Assembly (NCBI GenBank): GCA_964445695.1
Contig: CAYULF010000001.1
Coordinates: forward strand, 248,001 to 312,000
Reading direction: 5' to 3'
Length of the DNA: 64,000 nt
Source of the DNA: JAUIKM01 sp964445695
GTDB taxonomy: Bacteria > Bacteroidota > Ignavibacteria > Kapaibacteriales > UBA7675
Positions 18,585 to 26,348 of this stretch are shown one piece after another; the stretch's first letter is position 1, and each line of letters starts with the position of its first letter. Under the pieces are notes generated by a model. That model worked only from the letters and a program-made list of their open reading frames with translations, had not been told where the DNA came from and made no database searches. Both the position numbers and the translations under genes were made by a program.

Positions 18585-19334
18585 CTAGCGGGCAACACTG
18601 ACAGATCCTCGTTCCACAGTCTGGTTGATCTGCAGGCTATAACTATACACGCCCTGGTTGAGCATTTCCGCGTCAACTGGAATGTTGTGTTCGCCTGCAG
18701 TCATCATACCATCGGCCAGAACCGCCACCTCGCGCCCCTGAAGGTCATAGAGCGCCAACCGAACCTGGGAACGTTCATGCAGATTCAGGATCGCAGCAGC
18801 ATTGCCTTCCAGCGGGTGCGGCCTGAAATGCAGGATATTGTCGTTGGCGCCGACATGGCCGACTACATCGCTTGCGGGGTTATTGTCAATGCTCTGGCGT
18901 TCAAATTCAGCCTCGCTGATCCACTCGTACCCACCGTCAAAAGACAGCCAGGCGTTGCCGTCGCGGTCGACCGACAAAATCAACGGCGGTCTGTTGTTCA
19001 CAGGTGACACCGCGCCCGTCGCCGTTGATACTTCAGATGCGGCAATTTCAAGCCCATTCATGTCCGCGGGTTGGAGCTGACTCCAGGCGTAGCCCCCATC
19101 GGTCGAATAGAACAGCCGAGCTTCGTGATCTAAATAAAAACGCAGGTTATGTGGATCGATTCCTCCAAGGTGTTCGCTCAGAGATGTCCATTCATAACCT
19201 CCATCTACAGAAAAATGCAGTGTTCCATCTGAGTCCACCTGAGTAAGTACATTATTAGCCGCGGAAGCGGCACAAACAACGCAGGTACTCAATGCCAGGC
19301 AAGAGACGAACACCCTGAACAATGCTCTTTGCAT
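18585..19334 (-). CDS. Small secreted protein with BNR-like repeats and T9SS tail
   Basis: A 249-residue protein with signal peptide VFVSCLALSTCVVCAASAA. It has three short Asp-box-like repeats: FSVDGGYEWTSL, YSTDGGYAWSQL and LSFDGGYEWISE. The last 80 residues form a sorting tail: FRPHPLEGNAAAILNL, VRLALYDLQGREVAVLADG, HNIPVDAEMLNQGVYSYSLQ. The PHP in place of the usual PNP is a mild departure. GGAG lies seven bases before the ATG. It lies between two paralogous Cys-rich proteins on the same strand with similar GGAG leaders, so the three probably form one surface unit. Confidence 0.8.
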   Translation of the reverse strand: MQRALFRVFVSCLALSTCVVCAASAANNVLTQVDSDGTLHFSVDGGYEWTSLSEHLGGIDPHNLRFYLDHEARLFYSTDGGYAWSQLQPADMNGLEIAASEVSTATGAVSPVNNRPPLILSVDRDGNAWLSFDGGYEWISEAEFERQSIDNNPASDVVGHVGANDNILHFRPHPLEGNAAAILNLHERSQVRLALYDLQGREVAVLADGMMTAGEHNIPVDAEMLNQGVYSYSLQINQTVERGSVSVAR

Positions 19335-19370
19335 GTTTTTTCTCCTTCATTTTCAGAGTTGTTGGGATCC

Positions 19371-19934
19371 TTACTGGCAAACTGTTGTACAAGTGGGGGC
19401 ACAGGTTGCCGGATCCGAAGTGCTCGTACCGGCCGTTGTACCCGGCGTCCAGCCAAGTATCTCACGTTCGCAGCAGGGTGGATCGCCGCAGGTACGCCAT
19501 TCATTCCCAAACAGAACCCAGCACTTGGGCCACGAAATCGTGAGATCGCCGCCCGCAGGCAGACTCAGTCTGTTGCCCGCCCCCAATGCGTATTGAATTG
19601 CATCATTGATCAATCCGGTTATACCGGCAGCATTAAACTCAGTTTCACACTCGGTACATGTAGTTACCAACGTAATCTTGTTGAAGTATACTTCAATAAA
19701 AAAATCAGGGACCTGATTACAACTGCGCGTATAAAACTCTACTTCAACCCAGCAACCGGGTGAATATTCCACCATCTCTTTGCGCACGGCACTCCAATTG
19801 TCATTAGGACAAAGATTCGTACAGCCCTGCGCGCTCAGATCCGGCGCAAAACTCAATGCCACGAGCAGCGCCGCGGCAATTCCGATGAAACGCTTCAACA
19901 GCGATCCGTTAAGCGAAACAATTGATTTTCGCAT
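19371..19934 (-). CDS. Cys-rich secreted protein, paralogue of the 17890-18507 product
   Basis: About 187 residues from the ATG at 19934, which has GGAG five bases upstream; the frame extends to 20069 but those 45 codons lack signal character. The signal peptide is FIGIAAALLVALSFAPDLSAQ. Shared features with the other paralogue: a Cys near the mature N-terminus, GCWVEVEFY, a CTEC motif, AAGITGLI, a PKCW, and CGDPPCC. The C-terminus is Thr/Ser/Cys-rich. No domain is recognised. Two divergent copies around a T9SS protein suggest a structural or adhesive component of the cell surface, but this is inference. Confidence 0.7.
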   Translation of the reverse strand: MRKSIVSLNGSLLKRFIGIAAALLVALSFAPDLSAQGCTNLCPNDNWSAVRKEMVEYSPGCWVEVEFYTRSCNQVPDFFIEVYFNKITLVTTCTECETEFNAAGITGLINDAIQYALGAGNRLSLPAGGDLTISWPKCWVLFGNEWRTCGDPPCCEREILGWTPGTTAGTSTSDPATCAPTCTTVCQ

Positions 19935-21084
19935 GTTTTCTCCATTTTGATGAAGTGTAACAAGTGTAATGATCCTTCTTTTCGTCCGTTTCGGGATACA
20001 TCGTTCACCGGGATGTTTAATGGTTCGCCCGGTAAATTGGTACTGTGATCCATCCGCAATTTCGAACAAACAAAGGTCTGGCTGTTCGGTTTGTACTGGT
20101 ACAAGCCGAATCAGTGAAAAAGCCGTAATTTTAACCTCTGAATTAACTTTTAATCAGAGGGATTCCTGCACGCCGGTTATGCAGCGCGTCGTTGAATAAC
20201 GATATTGATTAAACAGCAGACGATATGCCGGGCCGGGGGGTATAGTCCGGTAATCGGTCTGTGCCGGGCGCAGTCTGCTGTGATTGAGTTGTGTATTCCA
20301 CCGCGGTCGGAGTGTTAACTTCGACTGCGAAAGATGAGTGCAATTACCCGTCCATGACGGATATGTTTGTGACCCAGGTAAAGGTTTAAAACCTCGTGAT
20401 CGTATGGAAGCGTTGCAGTTCCATCAATCTCGGATGTACTGATAACATGCCCTGGCCGCTGAAGTGACAATTGGCTGTACAGTATGGGCTTTTGCATGAA
20501 TCAGTGCAACCGATGATTGCATTGGGATGCAATATAATCCCACAGGTGAATCTTTCCAATTCTTTTCGCGGTAATTTATCGGGGTTTTTTGAATCGTGTA
20601 GTTTCCATTGGAAATCGTTGCGACGGCGACTCGACCACTGTATCTCAAATCTGTTCAACTATCCATTCATCTATACCTCAACCATTCAAGCACGACCTGT
20701 TGCCGGCGCAACCAATGTTACTGCGGTGTTTGACTGATTTGGCAAGTGCACATCATCTTAAAACCTGAGGCAATAAATTCTGTACAACGCTTTCACATAT
20801 GAAAGGCATGTGTGCGGTTTTGTCGAGATTTTCATTGCAGTAATTGACCATTACTCGCCTTTACACGCCCTTACTATTAAACCCTGCCCTGGTCAATCTT
20901 CCGTAAAGCTGCCTGGATAGTGATTTATCAGGTGGTTCCTGAATCCATCCTTTAAACTTTAAAACAAGTACAACAACAAATCCAGGTCTGTTAATTTATT
21001 TCAAGCAGAACCAAAGCGGGAGGCGCGGAGTCCGACAATCTCGCCGCTCCGCGCCTCCTCCCATTTGTTTAAGTCGGCTTCTAT
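19935..21084. other. Long intergenic region, no gene seen
   Basis: About 1.1 kb without a convincing frame; the short ORFs lack ribosome sites and signal character. It includes a 7-bp inverted repeat (CCTCTGA at 20135, TCAGAGG at 20154) and, at 21019-21058, a strong GC-rich hairpin at the 3' side of the BNR gene. The promoter of the leftward surface unit should lie at its left end. Confidence 0.45.
21019..21058 (-). terminator. GC-rich hairpin after the BNR-propeller gene
   Basis: A perfect 12-bp stem (GGAGGCGCGGAG / CTCCGCGCCTCC) with a 16-base loop lies 27 bases past the stop of the leftward gene. The following minus-strand sequence is only moderately T-rich (GCTTTGGTT), so it may end transcription inefficiently or protect the 3' end. 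Confidence 0.5.
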
Positions 21085-24000
21085 CTACGGTTCTATCTCA
21101 ATCGCCTCATAGTCTTCAAACAACTCGATATTGGCCGCCTCGAACGTGCGCTGCAGGTCCGGCCAGCGATCGCGGAAAAACACGTTGACCATATCCAGGA
21201 ACTCGCGCACGCGGCGCTCCGTGTCGGCGCGCAGCACAAGCGCGTTGTCGCTCGGCATGCGCCGTGACCAGAACATGAACCAGCTGGTGATGTCCAGTCG
21301 CGCCGAAATCGTCTCGTCGTCGCGGAACAATCCCTGACCGTCCGGCCGGCGCACCTTGTCCATCAGCGAGTCGATGTGTTTGTTCAACGCCGCGGCCGTG
21401 TCCCGCACCGCCGTAGCCAGGCTGTCCTTGCGGTCTTTGAGCAGCGCCGTCAGGCTGTTGCTCTGCGCTTTGGCTTCGCGCAGTCGGTCCGCCGCCGCCG
21501 TCGTAGCGGAAATGATCTTGCGGTACTGCTCGGCAAAACGATCGATATCAGCCTGGATCGCGGCGTTGAATTCCTCGCGCGGATCCGGATGCACGCGCAC
21601 ATCCGACGAGTCAACGTTTTCACCGTAGTGAATGCGCACCTTGTAGTCGCCCGGCGCAACCGGTCCGCCGTCCGGCTCGGGTGCGTCGCCTTCGGGTTTG
21701 GGTGTCGTCGGACCGCGCACGCCGCGGCGCGTCAGGTCCCACATTACGCGGTTGATGCCCGGCTCGATCTCGTGTTTGAGCGTGCGAATGGTGTCGGCGC
21801 CGTCGAGAATCTCAATGCGCACGCTGTCCGCCGGCATCGTTTTGCTCGTGTCCTGCGCAGCCGTCGTGTCCTTGTAAATGTTAAAGGTCAGCATCGCGCC
21901 GTAGTCGCGGTTCTCGCCGCGGAACTCGGCATCGGCGGCAAAACGCGTGCCCGAAGGCGAGCGATAGTTGGCCGCATAAGCGTCGGGAACCTTGAACAAG
22001 GTCAACGGACGCTGCAGGACGCCGCGACCGTCGCGCGCCAGACGGCGCAGAGCCGTAATGTCGTCAAAGACCCAGGCCGCGCGGCCAAACGTGCCGATGA
22101 TCAGATCCGGTTCGTCCGGGTGAATGATCATGTCCATCGTCGAAACCGCATGCGGATAACCCTGCGTCCAGTGCTGCCAGTTTGCACCGCCGTCCAGTGA
22201 GAAGTACAGCCCAAGTTCCGTGCCGACGAACATCAGATTTCGCTCGACGTGGTCCTGCGCAAAGGACAGCGCATAACCGTTGACGTCTTTGTCGCTAACA
22301 AGGCGCTTCCAGGTGACGCCGAAGTCTTTGGTCTGATAGACATAAGGCGTCCAGTCGTCCAGCCTGTGATTGTCGATCACCACAAATGCTTCGCCCGCCG
22401 CATACTTGCTCGCTTTGATCTGCGTGACCCACCCGTCGCGCGGCGCGCCCGGAAGTTTGCCGGAAAAATTCGTCCAGCTCTGGCCGCCGTCGCGCGTCAG
22501 CTGAATGTTGCCGTCGTCCGTGCCGACCCAGATGATTTCTTTTTCCAGCGGGCTCGGCGCGATTGAAACGATCGTCGTGTAATTTTCGGCATTGGTCGCG
22601 TCGATCGTCAGACCGCCGCTCTCGTCCTGCTTCTGTTTGGTGCTGTCGTTGGTCGTCAGGTCGGGCGAAAGCAGCTGCCAGGACTCGCCCTGATTGTCGG
22701 TATAGTGCAGGTGCTGGCTGCCGTAGTAGATCGCGTCCGGCGTGTGCGGGTCTGCCGCAATTGCCGCATTCCAGTTGAAGCGCAGTTCCTCGTTCTGCGG
22801 GTGCACCGGGCGGATGTAGCGGCTCGCGCCGGACCCGATGTCGTAGCGCACCAGATTGCCGCCCTGCCACATCGCATAACCGGCCAGCGAGTTGCGCGGG
22901 TCCGGTACGACGTCAAAACCGTCGCCGAAGGACACCTCCTCCCAGTAGGCATTGCGAACGCCGCCCCAACGCCACACATAAGCCGGGCCGCGCCAGGAGC
23001 CGTTATCCTGCATGCCGCCGTAGATGTGGTAAGGCGTGTCGCGATCGACGTTGATGTGATAAAACTGCGCCAGCGGCAGGTTGGTAATAAAACGCCAGCT
23101 CTTGCCGCGGTCGTAGGTCACATTCAGGCCGCCGTCGTTGCCGTTGATCATGTGTTTGGGGTTGTCCGGGTTGATCCACCAGGCGTGGTGGTCCGGATGC
23201 ACCGAGTTCCAACTCAACAGAATCGAAAAATCCTTCCCGCCGTCCTCGCTCACCGATACCTGCGAAAAGAGGTTGTACAGGCGGTTTTCATTCTGCGGAT
23301 CGGCGTGGATCTCGCAGTAGTAAAACGGCCGGTTGCCAATCGATTTGTCATTGACTTTTTTGAAGGTAAAACCGCCGTCGTCCGAGCGATACAGCGCGTT
23401 TTTTTTCGATTCCACCAGGGCGTAGACGCGCTCCGGACAGCATTCCGGAATTGCCAGGCCGATGCGTCCCAGCTCGCCCTCCGGCAGACCGTCATCGTGC
23501 GTCAGTTGTTTCCAGTTTGCGCCGCCATCGAATGTGACGTAGAGGCCGGAGCCGGGACCGCCGGACTTGAAGAACCAGGGCTCGCGGCGGTGTTCCCACA
23601 TCGCCGCAAACATTTTATTGGGGTTGGACGGGTCCACCACCAGGTCGGCGCAGCCCGTGCGTTCGTTGACGTAGAGCAGCTGTTTCCAGGTCTCGCCGCC
23701 GTCGCGCGTCTGGTAGACGCCGCGCTCTTTGGAGTCGCCCCAGGCCGAACCCGTCACGCCGACGGTCACGATGTCGGGATTGTCGCGGTGAATGATGATC
23801 CGGTGAATATTGCGGCTGTCGGGCAAACCCATGAGTCGCCAGTTTTTGCCGCCGTCAATCGATTTATACAGCCCCGTGCCGCCTGTGTGGGAGTTGCGCG
23901 GGTTGCCTTCGCCCGTACCGACCCAGATAATGTCCGGAATCTGATCGCAGACCGCCACCGCGCCGACCGAAGCGATATTCGACTCGTCCGTCATGACTTC

Positions 24001-24291
24001 CCAATCGATGCCGCCGCTCGTGGACTTCCACAAGCCGCCGGAGGCCGTGCCGACATAAATGGTCTGCAGATCGCCGCGCGGCACGTCGATGGACGTCACA
24101 CGGCCGCTCATCCCGGCCGGACCGACTGGTCGCGGCGCCAGGCCTTTCAGCAGCTCCATGTCCAGCGTATCCGCGGCGGACATGAGTGCAAAGGAACTGA
24201 AAAACAGGCACAGAGGCAGGACAATCCGCGTCGCAAATCGCCGCGCATTTGTGCCGGACAAAAGCAAAAGAGATGTTGTGTTAAACTGCAT
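21085..24291 (-). CDS. Large secreted BNR/sortilin-type propeller protein
   Basis: About 1,068 residues from the ATG at 24291; the frame runs on to 24510, but that extension is Arg/Cys-rich and lacks any signal. The signal peptide is FATRIVLPLCLFFSSFALMSAA. Ten or so Asp-box blades follow, such as KSTSGGIDWEVM, KSIDGGKNWRLM, QTRDGGETWKQL, VTFDGGANWKQL and LTRDGGQSWTNF, as in VPS10/sortilin-like double propellers usually labelled glycosyl hydrolase. No sialidase catalytic set is evident, so an enzymatic role is unproven. After residue about 850 come a beta domain (VRIEILDGADTIRTLKHEIEPGINRVMWDL) and a helical region rich in Ala, Arg and Asp. There is no T9SS tail. It faces the HPt gene across 286 bases. 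Confidence 0.85.
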   Translation of the reverse strand: MQFNTTSLLLLSGTNARRFATRIVLPLCLFFSSFALMSAADTLDMELLKGLAPRPVGPAGMSGRVTSIDVPRGDLQTIYVGTASGGLWKSTSGGIDWEVMTDESNIASVGAVAVCDQIPDIIWVGTGEGNPRNSHTGGTGLYKSIDGGKNWRLMGLPDSRNIHRIIIHRDNPDIVTVGVTGSAWGDSKERGVYQTRDGGETWKQLLYVNERTGCADLVVDPSNPNKMFAAMWEHRREPWFFKSGGPGSGLYVTFDGGANWKQLTHDDGLPEGELGRIGLAIPECCPERVYALVESKKNALYRSDDGGFTFKKVNDKSIGNRPFYYCEIHADPQNENRLYNLFSQVSVSEDGGKDFSILLSWNSVHPDHHAWWINPDNPKHMINGNDGGLNVTYDRGKSWRFITNLPLAQFYHINVDRDTPYHIYGGMQDNGSWRGPAYVWRWGGVRNAYWEEVSFGDGFDVVPDPRNSLAGYAMWQGGNLVRYDIGSGASRYIRPVHPQNEELRFNWNAAIAADPHTPDAIYYGSQHLHYTDNQGESWQLLSPDLTTNDSTKQKQDESGGLTIDATNAENYTTIVSIAPSPLEKEIIWVGTDDGNIQLTRDGGQSWTNFSGKLPGAPRDGWVTQIKASKYAAGEAFVVIDNHRLDDWTPYVYQTKDFGVTWKRLVSDKDVNGYALSFAQDHVERNLMFVGTELGLYFSLDGGANWQHWTQGYPHAVSTMDMIIHPDEPDLIIGTFGRAAWVFDDITALRRLARDGRGVLQRPLTLFKVPDAYAANYRSPSGTRFAADAEFRGENRDYGAMLTFNIYKDTTAAQDTSKTMPADSVRIEILDGADTIRTLKHEIEPGINRVMWDLTRRGVRGPTTPKPEGDAPEPDGGPVAPGDYKVRIHYGENVDSSDVRVHPDPREEFNAAIQADIDRFAEQYRKIISATTAAADRLREAKAQSNSLTALLKDRKDSLATAVRDTAAALNKHIDSLMDKVRRPDGQGLFRDDETISARLDITSWFMFWSRRMPSDNALVLRADTERRVREFLDMVNVFFRDRWPDLQRTFEAANIELFEDYEAIEIEP

Positions 24292-24577
24292 GCGGCGCAC
24301 CGGAAGAGTCGTGTTAAAAAACCCAAAAGATACGGACCGCCCGGTGCTTGTACAAATACGCGCCGCACAAAGTGTCGCGCGCCGCGCGCCGACGTTGTTG
24401 CTCAATCGCGGACTGCGTATATTCCGGCAAGGAAATCTGCACAGCCTGCGTCGCGGCATCAGAACAGCGCGACGCCAACGGGCCGAAATACAGGCCGCAA
24501 AGGGACTCAAACGGCGTCCTGCCGGAAACGCCGATTACATTACTCAAACGCGCATCTACAGCGGAGTGAACAATTTC

Positions 24578-24925
24578 ATGGATGAACTGCTCGACCTCGA
24601 CACGATCGAAATGCTCAAGGACATGGACGACGACGACGATCCCGGTTTTTTCTCAGAACTCGTCGATACATTTGCAGAGAGCGCTGAAGAAACGCTCGCC
24701 AAACTGGATGCGGCCGTCAAGGCCGGGGACGCCAATATGGTGCGCGAATACGCCCACAATATCAAAGGCTCCTCAGCCAATATCGGCGCAGCCAAAATGT
24801 CATCAATAGCCAAAGCCATTGAAAACCAGGCGCGAACAGGCAGCCTGGAGGGTCTGGAAGAACGCGTCGCCGAACTGCTCGGCCTCTTTCCCGCCAGCCG
24901 TGCGGCGTTGGACAGCTATCGTTAA
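24578..24925 (+). CDS. Histidine phosphotransfer (HPt) protein
   Basis: A 115-residue single-domain HPt protein. The phospho-accepting motif reads AHNIKGSSANIGAAKMSSIAKAIE, with the His about 55 residues in, inside a four-helix-bundle pattern (FFSELVDTFAESAEETLAKLDAAVKAGDANMVREYAHNIKGSSANIG). It would shuttle phosphate between receiver domains of a hybrid kinase and a response regulator. The open frame begins at 24059, but the sequence before 24578 is antisense to the BNR gene; ATG 24578 has GGAG eleven bases upstream. The only hybrid kinase in view is at 54901-58527; whether the two are partners is unknown. Confidence 0.85.
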   Translation: MDELLDLDTIEMLKDMDDDDDPGFFSELVDTFAESAEETLAKLDAAVKAGDANMVREYAHNIKGSSANIGAAKMSSIAKAIENQARTGSLEGLEERVAELLGLFPASRAALDSYR

Positions 24926-25034
24926 ACGCCGACCGCTTCAGCGCCCGGTGCGCCTTTTGATGCACAGGCCGGAAGAGCTCCGCGCCCAATCTGAATTTTC
25001 ACATCCATTGTCTGTCATACTCCGGAGTACTTTC

Positions 25035-25889
25035 ATGGATCAACATACGACCGACGGCAAACGCCGCAATTTTTTACAAACGCTCGGTGCGGGAGCCGCC
25101 GCGGCAGCCATCCTGCCCATCGCCTCATCCTGCCGCCGCGCTGAAACGCCCGAAGCCTCCAAAGGTGAAGGTGATATGGCCGAAACGCCCGAACACGAAA
25201 ATTCCGTGGCCATGCACGATCAGGAAGCGGAGCACAAAGCGCCGGACTGGCAAACCGCCAACGCGCCCATGTCCGACGACATGTATCCCTACGTGCTGCC
25301 TTCCCTGCCCTACGCGCTCAACGCGCTCGAGCCGCATATCGATGCTATGACGATGGAAATTCACCACGACCGGCACCACGCCGGATACACGAACAAACTC
25401 AACGCCGCGCTCGAAAATCATCCCGAGCTGCAGCGCCGTACCATTGGTGAACTCCTGTGCAGCCTCGAAATGATTCCCGAGGAAGTTCGCAGCGCCGTGC
25501 GGAACAGCGGCGGCGGGTATTACAACCACAAAATGTTCTGGACCATTATGTCGCCCGAGGGCGGTAAAGAGCCCGAAGGCGCTCTGGCGGAAATGATTAA
25601 CCGCGACTTCGGCTCCTTTGCCGCTATGATGTCGGAATTCGACCAAAACGCCGGCAAGGTCTTCGGCAGCGGCTGGGCCTGGTTGGTGGTCAACGGCGAC
25701 AACAAACTGCAGGTTGTTAAAACGTCCAATCAGGACAACCCGATGACGGACGGCATGCGCCCGCTGATGGGCATCGACGTCTGGGAACACGCCTACTACC
25801 TCAAATACCAGAACAAACGCACGGACTACATCTCCGCTTTCTCCAAAGTCATCAACTGGGAGCAGGTGGCGCAGAACCTGGATGTTTAA
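25035..25889 (+). CDS. sodA: Superoxide dismutase, Mn-type, exported (Tat lipoprotein-like)
   Basis: A 284-residue protein from the ATG at 25035, which has GGAG seven bases before it. Residues 10-33 form a Tat-like signal (KRRNFLQTLGAG...) ending in a lipobox-like PIASSC, then a charged linker to about residue 75. The SOD fold follows: metal ligands in MEIHHDRHHAGY, NHKMFW and DVWEHAYY. GGG before YYNH together with the C-terminal Gln in SNQDNPM is the Mn-SOD arrangement; Fe enzymes carry that Gln in the N-terminal half. It converts superoxide to peroxide and oxygen, here probably outside the cytoplasm and anchored to a membrane. Most bacterial Mn-SODs are cytosolic, so export is notable. Confidence 0.9.
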   Translation: MDQHTTDGKRRNFLQTLGAGAAAAAILPIASSCRRAETPEASKGEGDMAETPEHENSVAMHDQEAEHKAPDWQTANAPMSDDMYPYVLPSLPYALNALEPHIDAMTMEIHHDRHHAGYTNKLNAALENHPELQRRTIGELLCSLEMIPEEVRSAVRNSGGGYYNHKMFWTIMSPEGGKEPEGALAEMINRDFGSFAAMMSEFDQNAGKVFGSGWAWLVVNGDNKLQVVKTSNQDNPMTDGMRPLMGIDVWEHAYYLKYQNKRTDYISAFSKVINWEQVAQNLDV

Positions 25890-25966
25890 CCGCCCAGGCA
25901 ACATTGTTTAATTGCAGGAATATTAACAACTGCGCTTAAACAACCCGCGAATTAAACAGCCGGATT

Positions 25967-26062
25967 CCATTGCAGCGCCGTCGGCCTGCGTCCTTCCGGC
26001 TTGCTTTTTGACTTTCTTGTTTGCCAACGAACCTGAAATTCTGTGTCTTCGGGTTCGAATGC
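25967..26062 (+). repeat. Dispersed intergenic repeat, copy 2
   Basis: Same ordered blocks as 10631-10715: ATTGCAGCGCC, CGGCTTGCTTTTTGACTTT, CTTGTTTGCC, ACCTGAAA and CTTCGGGTTCGAA. It is immediately followed by a terminator hairpin, which copy 1 lacks. A partial inverted match (GGCTTGCTTTTTTTGACTTT) lies on the minus strand near 30500-30525. Confidence 0.5.
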
Positions 26063-26070
26063 CGGCTTGA

Positions 26071-26110
26071 ACGCCGCGCTTCCCTACCGGGAGGCGCGGC
26101 GTTTTTTTTT
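26071..26110 (+). terminator. Rho-independent terminator downstream of the superoxide dismutase
   Basis: A 14-bp stem (ACGCCGCGCTTCCC / GGGAGGCGCGGCGT, one G-T pair) with a TACC loop is followed directly by a run of nine T. It is oriented for + strand transcripts, about 180 bases after the SOD stop. Confidence 0.85.
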
Positions 26111-26348
26111 GAGCTGAAAGTCGCGACACAAAAAAGTTGTTCGCCCGGCGGCCTGAAGTTTCTCTCTGCGAGACGAACAAAAGCGGGTTTAAAAGTGCCA
26201 CAAAATGAAAGAGGTGTGCGGGAGCTGTTTAATCGTTAAAACAGCTTCACAAGCTTTTAATGAAAGTCTAATAAATGCGTGACGCCGGTACAATACCCCG
26301 ACCCTAAGTTGCAGCAAGTTCAAATACGCAGCATGGAAGGAAGGGGCA

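Larger units (their letters stand above)
25890..26348. other. Intergenic region with repeat copy and terminator
   Basis: No gene is seen. It contains repeat copy 2 (25967-26062) and a strong rho-independent terminator (26071-26110). The remainder is the upstream region of the PhoD-like gene. Confidence 0.5.

Noticed and set aside
21085..24291. Reading the BNR protein as a true glycosyl hydrolase/sialidase
   Set aside because: Only Asp-box propeller blades are visible; no arginine triad or catalytic Tyr/Glu set was identified.
22705..24585. 626-codon + strand frame over the BNR-propeller gene
   Set aside because: Antisense to a well-supported gene, with low-complexity Val/Ala/Arg/His composition and no ribosome site.
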